Of a stretch of DNA of 42,274 nt, positions 32,962 to 42,232 are shown piece after piece. The position numbers were made by a program, and so were the translations under genes. The notes under the pieces are model-generated. The model saw only the letters and a list, made by a program, of their open reading frames with translations. It ran no database searches and was not told the origin of the DNA. This DNA is from an uncultured Planctomyces sp. (GTDB lineage Bacteria; Planctomycetota; Planctomycetia; Planctomycetales; Planctomycetaceae), in contig CALGTK010000063.1 in assembly GCA_937904325.1 (NCBI GenBank), positions 1-42,274 of the forward strand, in the 5' to 3' direction. The first letter of the stretch is position 1. Each line of letters opens with the position of its first letter.

Positions 32962-34813
32962 TAATAGCCTCGCCAGCGCCAGCTGCATCAGAACTGTCTA
33001 CAGATTCCACAGTCGGCCTGCCATTGAGACTGTCTTGCTGGCTAGTCTGCTCGAGCGAATCGAAATAGCGACGAATGCCCGATACGTAACCAGGTGGAAT
33101 CTCTTCAACCTCAATCACTGTGAGGACTCGTCTCTGAAGACTTCGGACAAGCTCTCGGTACTCATCAGAAACCTCACCCACTTCTGAAAGTCCCTGGCGA
33201 CGCATCGCCAGTAAACGACGGGTTTCTTCAAGCCTCAAGCTTTCCCTCGCATCCCGAAATACAGTTTCTGCGCGGTCGTTTTCCCCGGTAGTTGCTTGCC
33301 CGGATGAACTATTTGTCGACCTGCCTGCTGACTTTCCCTCACTCGCGACCCCCGACTTACCTTCACCTTTTGATTCTGACTGACCATCAGTCGAAGCAAG
33401 CTGCTGCCCTGGCGAATTGGGCATGCCTTCGTTTTCGCGGCGTTGATCGTTTCCGGCATCCGCATCCCCATTCTCGTCTTCCAACTTCGCGTACTTGTCA
33501 ACGAATTTCTGAATCCTCGACCCGTCGCTCTGAGAAGTTTTTCCAGAGTCAGACTGCACCAACTGCTTTGCTGACTGGATGGCGTTCAAGGCATCTTCCA
33601 GCAATGCGACGTCCTTAGCATTCTGAGCAATCTGGTGCATCTCCTGCTGGGCCAATTCGATTGATTCTCGTGCCGCAGTTGCTGCTTCCGATTTCAGTCC
33701 CGAATCAAGCCGCATCGAATCAAGCTGACTCATCGCTCGCTGCATCGCCGTTTCCGCAAACTTTGACTCGAGCTGATTTCCACTAAATCGCTGCAACTCG
33801 GCAACCTGCTGGCGAACATGCCTTTCGAGTCCCTGGCGATCAACTTCGTCAGCGGAAGACGCCAACTCCGAAAACTCATCCTGCAAAGTAGCAAACGCTT
33901 CATCGAGCGAATCCATCTGCCCTTCTGCCATATCTTCAACCCACTTCCGGCTGCCGTTGTCGGTCGGCCCCAGAAACTGATTGACCTGAGCATACTCAAG
34001 CAGCCGCGCAACGCCCTGATCATTTCTCGCCTCACGCCAGCGTGCCTCAACCAAACGTTGACGACTCTCAAGTTCCTGCAAACTTACAGCGGATCGGTAA
34101 TCCGTAAGCCGCCGCAATTCAACAGCAAGTTCTGTCAAGAATTCATCGGAGCCATCTACCAAAGCAGTCGACTCTCGACGAGCCGATAATTCAGCTGCGC
34201 GAATGGAAGTCGCACGACGCGACTCTTCCAAATCCCGCCGCACAGCAACAAATGTATCTGCAGACTTCACCATACCGAACGGGTCAAACTGAGGAACAAA
34301 CTGCACCGCAAGGACAAGTACAACAGCTCCGCCAGCAAGACGAACTGCTGATCGTCGCCAATTCCACGGCACGATCTGCGACGATCGAATTCCAACGGAA
34401 AGCTTCTCGGCCTGATTAGAAACGACGACCTGATACGCACCACCGCAAGACCGAAGCTGAACGAGCGTCAAAAACAAATCATTCGCTCCACAAGTTGTGT
34501 CGATCTTTCGAGCCGCTTCCACAATCGTCGGTTTATGACCAGCTCGAAATGCGATCAACACGGCGAACACCGGCAGCACAGCGAGTGCATCCGCAGTAAA
34601 CCAATCCGAACCAACACCGCACAATCGCCGAATCAGCAAGGCAACCAGACAGGCAGCGACGAGCCAGCACATCGTCGAGCTGAAAGTAAAACAATATTCT
34701 GCAATTCGAAGGCGCGCGACCACTCGCTGAGTAAGTCGCTCAGCGGAAGTCCACTGTGATTTTCCCCTGGAAACATCCACCCGGTCCATCTCCGAATTCG
34801 AAACCTGCCACAT
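32948..34813 (-). CDS. Membrane-anchored coiled-coil protein, function unknown
   Basis: This protein of about 621 residues has two adjacent hydrophobic segments near the N-terminus (MCWLVAACLVALLIRRL, then ADALAVLPVFAVLIAF) and a third near residues 145-165 (LAGGAVVLVLAVQFVP). Long charged helices with coiled-coil character follow (LRRLTDYRSAVSLQELE; ESIELAQQEMHQIAQ). A low-complexity Ser/Gly/Gln/Lys-rich linker lies near residues 465-515, with a final helical segment after it. I recognise no defined family; some planctomycete DUF4175-like proteins have a similar plan. The start is uncertain, since the frame is open to a TTG at 34909. The 3' end overlaps the binding-protein gene by 14 bases, placing it in the importer operon. 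Confidence 0.75.
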   Translation of the reverse strand: MWQVSNSEMDRVDVSRGKSQWTSAERLTQRVVARLRIAEYCFTFSSTMCWLVAACLVALLIRRLCGVGSDWFTADALAVLPVFAVLIAFRAGHKPTIVEAARKIDTTCGANDLFLTLVQLRSCGGAYQVVVSNQAEKLSVGIRSSQIVPWNWRRSAVRLAGGAVVLVLAVQFVPQFDPFGMVKSADTFVAVRRDLEESRRATSIRAAELSARRESTALVDGSDEFLTELAVELRRLTDYRSAVSLQELESRQRLVEARWREARNDQGVARLLEYAQVNQFLGPTDNGSRKWVEDMAEGQMDSLDEAFATLQDEFSELASSADEVDRQGLERHVRQQVAELQRFSGNQLESKFAETAMQRAMSQLDSMRLDSGLKSEAATAARESIELAQQEMHQIAQNAKDVALLEDALNAIQSAKQLVQSDSGKTSQSDGSRIQKFVDKYAKLEDENGDADAGNDQRRENEGMPNSPGQQLASTDGQSESKGEGKSGVASEGKSAGRSTNSSSGQATTGENDRAETVFRDARESLRLEETRRLLAMRRQGLSEVGEVSDEYRELVRSLQRRVLTVIEVEEIPPGYVSGIRRYFDSLEQTSQQDSLNGRPTVESVDSSDAAGAGEAINDVR

Positions 34814-34976
34814 TGCAATCCGTGAGTCTACAGTCGGCCCAGGCCGACTCGCAATCTGCTGAACCAACGCGTCGCATCGTGGCTTCGAAATTCGGCGACC
34901 ACCGGGCAACTTGGAAAGACGATTAAGGACCCGCTACCGACAAACAAGGGGCAGCCGCACATCCTCAAGGCAGTCG

Positions 34977-36158
34977 TTAACGACGCACGGTCAGACGGAG
35001 GACGAAGATCGCTCCGATCAGCAGGATGGCGTTGCCAGTCCACATGGCCCAGGCAGGGTTGACGGAGCCAGACTTTGCGAGGCTCATCATCAGCAAAACG
35101 ACAGGGTAATAGACCAACAGGATCGGCAGAAAGCAGAGAAAGAAGGTCGTCAGAAACTGGCGGCGTGCCTGCAGGATCGAAAACGGACCGCCTACCAGTG
35201 AGAAGAAGAAGCAACTGCAGCTTAGTGCAAATCGGTTATGCAGCTCGGTATTGTGTTTTCGCGACTGACTGGTGCTCGCGATGATCTTGTTCGACTGTTC
35301 GGCCATCGGCGTTTCGGCCAATGCATCGAACTCGCCCATCGCCAAAGCAAACGCTGTCCTGATTGCCCGTGCGTCTTCGGCCTCCTGGCAGTTGTCGCTG
35401 AAGTCGTCAAGCTTCTCACGGATCGTTGAAATACTCAGATGACGTGGCTTTACTTTCTGACCACTCATCGGCAGAGGCAGCTCGATGTCACCCTCCTTGA
35501 GGCGGACCGAAATTCGCCCCGGACCTGCAAACCGAGCATCGACTGGCTGCAGGATGACGCGTTCTTTCTCGAGGTCAATTCGCAGGACGGCTTCACGAAC
35601 CTGTGCAACGTACTGCTCGCCACCGACCATGTATCGCAGATTTGGTCGGTAAAGCCGTCGTTCTTCTTTGTCGACACCTGAAACAGTGATCGCCCAGCCC
35701 TTGTCCGGGTACTCAACCATATGCTGAGCCGAAAGTACATCGAAGAAAATGTCTTCCATCGCCAGCGTGACAACGCGTTGAATGTTGGCCATCGACCAGG
35801 GGATCACCTGATCGTTCAGCAGCAACGAGCACACAGTCAGAGTTCCCCCCAGGAAAAACGCTGGAGCCAACAGCGACAGCACGTTAACACCCGCCGCTTT
35901 AGCCGCCGTGATTTCGTAGTCAGCGGCCAATCGCCCATAAACGACACACACAGAAAGCAACAAAGTTGCTGGAATTGTGAATGGCAGCAGGCTCGGAACG
36001 ACGTACGGAAGGATCTGCAGAACCTGGAGCGGACCGAGACCTCGCTCGGTGACTTCGCGGAAAACGCCGACAAACACCAGCAGCACGGTCATGATCGTGA
36101 TCACAAGCAGCAGCACCTTGATCAGGTCGATCAGGATATATCGCTGCAGAATTCTCAT
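34977..36158 (-). CDS. LptF/LptG (YjgP/YjgQ) family permease
   Basis: This 393-residue protein begins with MRILQRYILIDLIKVLLLVITI, the typical N-terminus of the lipopolysaccharide export permeases. The following helices contain LLPFTIPATLLLSVCVVYGRLAADYEITAAKAAG, the cytoplasmic coupling region that contacts the LptB ATPase. A periplasmic beta-rich domain covers about residues 135-270, and three C-terminal helices end the protein. It works with an LptB-type ATPase, not seen in this window, in moving lipid-linked material to the outer membrane. The ATG at 36158 was chosen by homology with the family N-terminus. It is followed by the coiled-coil gene after 163 bases and preceded by an inverted repeat at 36220-36267. 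Confidence 0.9.
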   Translation of the reverse strand: MRILQRYILIDLIKVLLLVITIMTVLLVFVGVFREVTERGLGPLQVLQILPYVVPSLLPFTIPATLLLSVCVVYGRLAADYEITAAKAAGVNVLSLLAPAFFLGGTLTVCSLLLNDQVIPWSMANIQRVVTLAMEDIFFDVLSAQHMVEYPDKGWAITVSGVDKEERRLYRPNLRYMVGGEQYVAQVREAVLRIDLEKERVILQPVDARFAGPGRISVRLKEGDIELPLPMSGQKVKPRHLSISTIREKLDDFSDNCQEAEDARAIRTAFALAMGEFDALAETPMAEQSNKIIASTSQSRKHNTELHNRFALSCSCFFFSLVGGPFSILQARRQFLTTFFLCFLPILLVYYPVVLLMMSLAKSGSVNPAWAMWTGNAILLIGAIFVLRLTVRR

Positions 36159-36672
36159 GCCGGCATAAATCCATCGGCGGAACCGCCGAATTTGCGAAAT
36201 CTGATAAAACAAGGGAAGTGTCTTGACGCAACAAAAGCTCAGCGCAGAGTTAAAGCTGCGTCAAGACGCACACTGCAGCGCCGGCCGCCAAGTAGAGCCA
36301 CTAATTACGGAAAACAGCGTTTCAGGGTCAAGACGAGATGCTGGACATGCCGCCTTGGATCAATCCGTAAGCTGTTTTGCAAGTATCAGATACAGCAAGA
36401 CAACCAGCTCCAGCCCAGCCAATTCGACACAGCGATACCGGCATTGCCCGAAAAGTCAGCCAAAGACACCGGGACCGGCACCAAGAGACCAGACCGTGGC
36501 GGAGTCGTCCTGGCTGACTGATTCTGTCGGGCTTCGTTGAAGTGAAACCAGTGATCTGTCCGAAACCACTACCGTTGGAGTCGCTCCCCGCACTCCTTCC
36601 AATCGAGCAGATATCGCTCGCGTGGAAAGTGTGACTCAACACACCACTCGACACATTTCAGCGAGTTTTCAC
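36159..36672. other. Intergenic region between two divergent genes
   Basis: About 510 bases contain no gene that I can support. The only clear structure is the 11-base inverted repeat at 36220-36267. A TTGCGT, 16 bases, TTTTAT pair on the minus strand (about 36204-36231) is a weak sigma-70-like candidate for the LptF/LptG-type gene. Confidence 0.45.
36220..36267. promoter_or_regulatory. Inverted repeat upstream of the LptF/LptG-type gene
   Basis: GTCTTGACGCA (36220-36230) and TGCGTCAAGAC (36257-36267) are perfect 11-base inverted copies with a 26-base gap. They lie 62-109 bases before the start of the permease gene. The spacing suits binding of a dimeric regulator to two half-sites, or a hairpin in the leader transcript. 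Confidence 0.45.
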
Positions 36673-36873
36673 ATGGAATTATTCACAAACGCCGCTGACG
36701 ACCAGATCGCTCTCATGGGCTGTGCCGCTGCACTTCTCTTTTCGGGCGGGTTGATGTACATCAGCTTTTTCGTTGGTCGCCACGGGCAGAATGAAGAAAC
36801 AACAAGCCGTTCCATTCCGCTGGCACCGGTCCAGAAGACGGATCCCGATTCGTCTGAACGGAAAGCTGCCTGA
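36673..36873 (+). CDS. Small single-span membrane protein (66 residues)
   Basis: The protein starts with a short polar segment (MELFTNAADDQ), followed by one hydrophobic helix (ALMGCAAALLFSGGLMYISFFV, about residues 13-34) and a charged, Ser-rich cytoplasmic tail. There is a cysteine in the helix. I recognise no family. The ribosome binding site is weak, but a perfect terminator-type hairpin begins 23 bases after the stop, which supports a real transcript. A GTG at 36622 would extend the N-terminus by 17 residues. Confidence 0.55.
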   Translation: MELFTNAADDQIALMGCAAALLFSGGLMYISFFVGRHGQNEETTSRSIPLAPVQKTDPDSSERKAA

Positions 36874-36895
36874 TTCGTCAGGAACGGTATGACCG

Positions 36896-36932
36896 CAGAG
36901 TCCACTCGGCCAACTGGGTTGAGTGGACTCTG
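36896..36932 (+). terminator. Hairpin terminator after the small membrane protein
   Basis: CAGAGTCCACTC (36896-36907) and GAGTGGACTCTG (36921-36932) form a perfect 12-bp stem around a 13-base loop, followed by TTCTTG. The T-run is short, but the stem is very strong. Confidence 0.75.
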
Positions 36933-37221
36933 TTCTTGCGCTGTCAGCCGCTTGCGAAGATGCCCCAGAACTCAAACCGGGACGACCGAGTCAGACGCTC
37001 CTAATCAGACTTTTCACTGAGATCTGACTCGTACTCATAAATCGACACAGACGCTCCAGACTGACACTCCAGAACTGCGCCGTCCTGCCACTCCCTCAAA
37101 TATGCATTGCTTCTTGAAACCGCACAGCCGTGCGTACACCATATCACCACTGCTGAATCCGCTCACTATTCTGAAGTCCCCTCTGTTCACGAGTGGTCTG
37201 TCAATCTGCAGGAAGAATGCC

Positions 37222-37707
37222 ATGCGAGCTATCTGGAAAACAGTTTCAGTCTTAAGCATCTTTGGGCTCGGATTCCTTGGAGGCACGATGCAGTGGTCCG
37301 CTCAATCGACCGCCATCGCTCAGAATGACGACGCAGGAGCCAGCGAAGAGGTCACCAAGTCGATCACGGCTGCCTATTCTGCCCTGCAGACCGTGAAGAG
37401 CAATCTGAACCAGGAAGGCCGGTACACGCCGGCAGCCAGAATGCTGAACGTCACAGGCGTGATGGCAGGCGGCATCGATGCGATGGCCGATCTCGAATCT
37501 GGCCAGGGCGTCGACCCGGAAACATTCGGAGCCCTGTACGCAAACATGGCTTCTGATGAGGTATCCATCAACTTGAACACCGACGAAAATGGCCGACTGA
37601 CCTACAAAGGCAAGGTCATTCGCATGTACTCGATCGAGCGTCTCAAGGTCTTCTACAAAAAACGCCTGAAGTTTGCTGGCGATGACGAGGAAACTGCCGG
37701 CTTCTGA
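37222..37707 (+). CDS. Small exported protein, function unknown
   Basis: This 161-residue protein has an N-terminal signal or anchor (AIWKTVSVLSIFGLGFLGG) and then a mostly helical domain: EEVTKSITAAYSALQTVKSNL, ARMLNVTGVMAGGIDAM and a C-terminal YSIERLKVFYKKRLKF. I recognise no domain. A strong AGGAAG ribosome binding site precedes the ATG at 37222; the frame is open further upstream, but without signal character. It ends 29 bases before the ABC-F gene on the same strand, so the two may be co-transcribed. Confidence 0.75.
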   Translation: MRAIWKTVSVLSIFGLGFLGGTMQWSAQSTAIAQNDDAGASEEVTKSITAAYSALQTVKSNLNQEGRYTPAARMLNVTGVMAGGIDAMADLESGQGVDPETFGALYANMASDEVSINLNTDENGRLTYKGKVIRMYSIERLKVFYKKRLKFAGDDEETAGF

Positions 37708-37736
37708 TCCTGATCTAAGCCGCTAAACTCCCGCGC

Positions 37737-39683
37737 ATGGCACTCCTCAGCATAAAAGACGTCACCTTTACGTTCACACATCCAGTTCTTCTGGACGGCG
37801 TGACGGTCAACATCGAACGTGGCGAACGCGTCGGGCTTGTCGGTCGAAACGGCGCCGGCAAGTCGACACTTCTCAAACTGATCGGCGGCGAACTGAAGCC
37901 CGACGACGGAGGCGTCACGCTCGAAGCCGGCGCATGCCTGGCGTCGCTGATGCAGCATGTGCCCGACGCCAAAGGCGGATCGATCTTCGCACAGGTTTCC
38001 GACGGGATTCCGAACATTGGCGGAGACATCGCCGAATTCCGAACACTCGACCTGAAGTCTCATACGGAAACGCTTACAGCGGACGAGCAATTGCGAATGG
38101 ATTCGGCCATCGAGCGAATCGGGGCCGAAGAAAAAGGTTGGGATGCTCTCCACAGTGTCGAACGCACGCTGCGGGAAATGTCACTCGATCCAGACCAGAC
38201 ATTTGACTCGCTGTCGGCCGGCAAGAAACGCCGAGTACTACTTGCACGAGCTCTCGTGACGGAGCCCGACGTCCTGCTGCTCGACGAACCGACAAACCAT
38301 CTGGACATCGACTCGATCCTGTGGCTGCAGGACTTCCTTTCGAGATACTCCGGCACGCTGATTTTCGTGACTCACGACCGAGCGTTCCTGCAGGCTTTGG
38401 CCAATCGGATCATCGAAGTCGACCGAGGCCGCCTCTTCGACTGGACCTGCGATTACGCCACGTTTCTCACTCGGCGCGACGCGATGCTCGAAGCGGAAGA
38501 GCAGCAGCAGGCGCTCTTCGACAAAAAGTTAGCAGAAGAAGAACGCTGGATCCGACAGGGAATCAAAGCTCGGCGAACACGCAACGAAGGCCGGGTACGA
38601 GCGTTGAAAGACCTCCGCGAAGTCCGCAAGCAGCGACGTGACAAAGTCGGCAAAGCAAAGATGCAGCTACAGGAAGCCGAACGGTCTGGAATGCTGGTCA
38701 GCAAGGCGGACAACGTTTCTTTCGCCTACGACGACCAGCAAATTATTCGCAACCTGTCGACAACCATCTTCCGAGGAGACCGCATTGGTCTGATCGGTCC
38801 AAACGGCGTCGGCAAGACAACGCTGCTGAAAGTTCTGCTGAACGATCTGAAACCAAACAGTGGAACGATCCGTGTCGGTACGAACACGTCGGTGGCCTAC
38901 TTTGATCAGTTAAGAGCACAGCTCGAAGAGGATAAGTCCGTCCGCGAGAATATTGGTGACGGCTCCGACTATGTCCTGATCAACGGCCAGCGCAAACACG
39001 TTGTCGGATATTTGCAGGACTTTCTGTTCTCGCCCGACCGTGTGCAAACCCGCGTCAGCTTTCTGTCCGGCGGAGAACGAAATCGACTGCTGCTCGCCCG
39101 ACTATTCACCAAACCTGCCAATATTCTGGTGCTCGACGAACCGACGAACGACCTCGACGCAGAAACTCTGGAACTGCTCGAAGAACTGCTCGCGCAATTC
39201 TCAGGAACGCTCCTGCTGGTCAGCCATGACCGAGCATTCCTCAACAACGTTGCCACCAGCACGTTTGTCTTCGAAGGCGACGGCGTCATCCGAGAATTCG
39301 ACGGCGGCTATGATGACTGGCTGAGACAGAAGTCCGACAGCAACTACCAGGCTGCCGCGCTGGCCAAATCTGAGAAGAAGTATCAGGAATCCGGCAGCAG
39401 GACAGTGCCTGCCTCCGACAACTCGCCGCCTTCAACTCCCAACTCGACGGCTAAGCCACGTAAGCTTAGCTTCAAAGAACAACGAGAATTAGAAACACTC
39501 CCCAGGCGGATCGAAGAAATCGAGAACCGCCAGCAGAAGCTGCACGCCCTGATGGCAGACCCATCTTTCTATCAGAAGCCTCGCGAAGACATCGCAGCCG
39601 CCACCGAAGAACTCGAACAACTCGAAGAAGAGCTCATGGAAAAGTTTGACCGCTGGGAATCGCTCGAATCACAAACCTCTTAA
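37737..39683 (+). CDS. ABC-F family ATPase (Uup-like)
   Basis: This 648-residue protein has two ABC domains and no membrane segments, the ABC-F plan. Domain 1 has Walker A GRNGAGKSTLLKL, the variant signature LSAGKKRRVLLARALV and Walker B VLLLDEPTNHLD. Domain 2 has GPNGVGKTTLLKV, LSGGERNRLLLARLF and ILVLDEPTNDLD. A basic interdomain linker (RRTRNEGRVRALKDLREV) and a C-terminal coiled coil (RELETLPRRIEEIENRQQKL) match Uup-type proteins. ABC-F proteins bind ribosomes at the E site and help translation or DNA-related processes. No clear ribosome binding site precedes the ATG. The C-terminal coiled coil indicates a full-length copy. Confidence 0.92.
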   Translation: MALLSIKDVTFTFTHPVLLDGVTVNIERGERVGLVGRNGAGKSTLLKLIGGELKPDDGGVTLEAGACLASLMQHVPDAKGGSIFAQVSDGIPNIGGDIAEFRTLDLKSHTETLTADEQLRMDSAIERIGAEEKGWDALHSVERTLREMSLDPDQTFDSLSAGKKRRVLLARALVTEPDVLLLDEPTNHLDIDSILWLQDFLSRYSGTLIFVTHDRAFLQALANRIIEVDRGRLFDWTCDYATFLTRRDAMLEAEEQQQALFDKKLAEEERWIRQGIKARRTRNEGRVRALKDLREVRKQRRDKVGKAKMQLQEAERSGMLVSKADNVSFAYDDQQIIRNLSTTIFRGDRIGLIGPNGVGKTTLLKVLLNDLKPNSGTIRVGTNTSVAYFDQLRAQLEEDKSVRENIGDGSDYVLINGQRKHVVGYLQDFLFSPDRVQTRVSFLSGGERNRLLLARLFTKPANILVLDEPTNDLDAETLELLEELLAQFSGTLLLVSHDRAFLNNVATSTFVFEGDGVIREFDGGYDDWLRQKSDSNYQAAALAKSEKKYQESGSRTVPASDNSPPSTPNSTAKPRKLSFKEQRELETLPRRIEEIENRQQKLHALMADPSFYQKPREDIAAATEELEQLEEELMEKFDRWESLESQTS

Positions 39684-40158
39684 AACGCTGCCCGGGCGAC
39701 TGAAGCAACCACCAAGCCGCCCAGTCGCCACTCTCCGGGCAAGCCTCCCACCGGATTCTTCACCAAAGCCTGATAGTCAAAACATGACCGCACAGCCAGT
39801 TGCCCCCGCGACGTCTCCGGATGCCCAGCACAATGCGGCATTCACATTCCACAGCTGTAAGACCAGCCGGCGACATTTAAAAGTATCTGCAGTTTGAATA
39901 GCGATTCACTGGTCAATCAGACTGATCCCGATGCGCCCGCAGGTTCGGATAATCAAGCCATACACAACGGCATACGACGGTCGTACCTCTAAGCAAGACG
40001 CTGCCGATCAGCAAGTCAATAAGACCACTCAATGATGAACGCGTGCCCACACATTCCACTTTAAATCCGGAAATTGCTCATCTTGCCGGGTTTTGAGGCA
40101 TCTGATAAAAGCTCATTCGAACACAAATTCACTCTGGTTTCAGCGAAAGGGATGTCGC
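39684..40158. other. Intergenic region with a nested hairpin and a short palindrome
   Basis: About 475 bases lie between the ABC-F and DUF1573 genes. The region holds the nested inverted repeat at 39689-39741 and a 13-base perfect palindrome TACGACGGTCGTA at 39973-39985. No convincing gene is present. Confidence 0.5.
39689..39741. repeat. Nested inverted repeat after the ABC-F gene
   Basis: TGCCCGG (39689-39695) and GCGACTG (39696-39702) are matched by CAGTCGC (39722-39728) and CCGGGCA (39735-39741). This gives a 14-bp stem interrupted by a 6-base bulge. It starts six bases after the ABC-F stop, but no T-run follows. Confidence 0.6.
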
Positions 40159-41046
40159 GTGAGCCAGCACTCGGCCGACACGGCTACGCACAATAAGAAC
40201 AAGCAACCTGGCAGAGTTCAGCAGCTTTTACCGCTGTTTGCAGCGATGTTCCCGGTGCTTTTCGGGCTGGGCTTCCAGGCTGCTGGACCGCGACCTCAGC
40301 AACTGAAAGACAGACCTGAACGGCCGCCGCTGGCCTTTCATCATTACATGGTGAACCTGGGCGATGTTCCCGTTGAGCGCTCACACGCCGCTTCATTCTC
40401 GTTCACAAATCGCGGTGAACAGGCCATTGAATTGCGACGTCTGGAAACAAGCTGCGGCTGCCTGACTCAGCAGTTTGAACAGGAAGTCATCGCACCAGGC
40501 GAAGACGGACGCTTCAGGCTGTGGATCCAGACGGCCAGCCAGTCCGCAGGAGACAAACAGTACACCTGTAAGGCGATCTATGGACCCGTCAACGATCCCA
40601 ACATTGAATACAAAACCGATCTGGTGTTTCGGATCACGCTACCCGAGCAATCTGTTGTCGTGACTCCAAAGGCGATGATCTTCCACCAACCCAACAACCA
40701 GGTCACCGAGCGAACTGTGGCTGTGACTGACCTGCGATCAAAGCGGTTGCGAGTTCTTGAAGCAACCACCAAGTCGAAACTGCTTCAGGTCAACGTACTG
40801 GAACCATCGGTCCTAACAAGGACAGAGCGTGATGAGGGCGTCGTCGGTCGACTTAACGTGGCTGTTGGAGCAGTGCCGCAAGGAATTCATAATGCAGTCA
40901 TCCTGATTAAGACTGACGACGAAGAATTCGATCAACTCGCTGTCCCTGTCCGAATTTACGGCCCGAAAGCGACTACCGACGCTGGCTTCGACCACACAGA
41001 CAACGACATCGGCAAGTCTCGAGACGTACCGAAGTTCGAAGACTGA
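40159..41046 (+). CDS. DUF1573 domain protein, membrane-anchored or secreted
   Basis: This 295-residue protein starts at GTG 40159, chosen because AAGGG lies eight bases upstream; the frame is open to a TTG at 40093. A hydrophobic segment (LLPLFAAMFPVLFGLGF) near residues 25-41 is a signal or anchor. The DUF1573 immunoglobulin-like domain follows: VNLGDVPVERSHAASFSFTNRG, then the hallmark TSCGCLTQQF, then VIAPGEDGRFRLWI. A second beta-rich domain makes up the rest. The family is very common in planctomycetes and Bacteroidetes as an exported protein of unknown role. It precedes another exported protein on the same strand by 66 bases. Confidence 0.87.
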   Translation: MSQHSADTATHNKNKQPGRVQQLLPLFAAMFPVLFGLGFQAAGPRPQQLKDRPERPPLAFHHYMVNLGDVPVERSHAASFSFTNRGEQAIELRRLETSCGCLTQQFEQEVIAPGEDGRFRLWIQTASQSAGDKQYTCKAIYGPVNDPNIEYKTDLVFRITLPEQSVVVTPKAMIFHQPNNQVTERTVAVTDLRSKRLRVLEATTKSKLLQVNVLEPSVLTRTERDEGVVGRLNVAVGAVPQGIHNAVILIKTDDEEFDQLAVPVRIYGPKATTDAGFDHTDNDIGKSRDVPKFED

Positions 41047-41112
41047 AACTCAACGCCGCCTCAAAACTCATCCCAGATACAACCCGCAACTCTCATTCAG
41101 CACGGATGCTCG

Positions 41113-42189
41113 ATGATCACCTCTTGCCTTAAATGTCCCCTGCTCTCACTGACCGTCATTAGCTCTGTTTTGCTCGGCACAGCGACGACCCGTTCGTCGC
41201 ACGCCGCTGACGAAACAACCACAGCCAAAGCCAAACCGACCGAGACACAGAAGGTTGCTGGCGAATCCACAAATGCGGAAACGACAGACCCGGAAGTAAC
41301 AACCAGGCCGGCAGGTATCCTGTTGAGATATCACTTCAAAAAGGGCCAGTACGTCCATTACGAAGAGGACTCGCAGTCCAAAATGACATTAATGGCCCGC
41401 GAGCAGACACAGGAGACGTCTGAGAAGCGACGAACCAATAAACACTTCAGAGTTGTCTCAGTCGACGAAGATGGATCGGCTGTCGTCGAACCCATCATTG
41501 ACCGAGTTCAGATGGAAGTCCGTAATGACAACGGCCACCCTGTCGCCTACGACTCAGCCAATAAAGGGTCCGCTCCGAAAGACTTCAAAAAAGTCGAAGA
41601 GACTATTGGAAAGCCGTCACTTCGGATTCGCTACGCAGCCAATGGCAGGATTGAACAGTTATTACCTCTGAATGTGCAAAGCCACAAAGAGATCGAAGCC
41701 ACCGAGCAGAAAAAGCAAAACTTCCTGATCGCGTTCCCGGAAGACGTTATCGCCATCGGCGAAGCCTGGTCCGACAACTACATGATTGACGTTTCCGTAG
41801 ACGGCAAGCTTCGTAATCCATTGAAAAAAAGAGTCAAGATTCGACGTACTTACACACTGAAAGAAATCAAAGATGGAATTGCCAGCATCGGATTTCGGAT
41901 CTTCCCGCTCGCTGTTGAGCGAGACCCACGAATCAAAGGCGAGCTCATTCACCACTCGCGATTCGGGAGCGTTCAATTCGACATTGAACGCGGCATCATC
42001 CTCAAATGGCAGAGCAGCGGCAAAGGCCAGGTATTCGAAGCTTTTGGTCCATCGTCAATGATGAAAGCGCTGTCGAACACCACCGAACGGTATGTTCCGT
42101 CGCCGTCCGCTGCGAAACGCCAGCCGCCAGCTCCAAAGAAACCTGCGGGGCCGGCTGGACCACAACTGCCAGGCATCTCCAGTCTGTAA
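41113..42189 (+). CDS. Secreted protein, DUF6263-like, function unknown
   Basis: This 358-residue protein has a signal peptide (CPLLSLTVISSVLLGTA, cut near HAADE). A Thr/Lys-rich linker follows, then a beta-rich domain with LRYHFKKGQYVHYEEDSQSK, VDEDGSAVVEPIIDRVQMEV, FPEDVIAIGEAWSDNY and FDIERGIILKWQSSG. This pattern resembles the DUF6263-type proteins of planctomycetes, though I am not certain of the family. The tail is Pro/Ala-rich (RQPPAPKKPAGPAGPQ). No strong ribosome binding site precedes the ATG. The gene ends about 40 bases before the repeat at the window edge. Confidence 0.75.
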   Translation: MITSCLKCPLLSLTVISSVLLGTATTRSSHAADETTTAKAKPTETQKVAGESTNAETTDPEVTTRPAGILLRYHFKKGQYVHYEEDSQSKMTLMAREQTQETSEKRRTNKHFRVVSVDEDGSAVVEPIIDRVQMEVRNDNGHPVAYDSANKGSAPKDFKKVEETIGKPSLRIRYAANGRIEQLLPLNVQSHKEIEATEQKKQNFLIAFPEDVIAIGEAWSDNYMIDVSVDGKLRNPLKKRVKIRRTYTLKEIKDGIASIGFRIFPLAVERDPRIKGELIHHSRFGSVQFDIERGIILKWQSSGKGQVFEAFGPSSMMKALSNTTERYVPSPSAAKRQPPAPKKPAGPAGPQLPGISSL

Positions 42190-42232
42190 CAGGAATAGTC
42201 TGCGGCCGTTCGAAAAACCGTGCAGCTCGACT

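Noticed and set aside
39784-39897. A 37-codon open frame in the spacer before the DUF1573 gene
   Set aside because: It has no ribosome binding site, hydrophobic segment or known motif.
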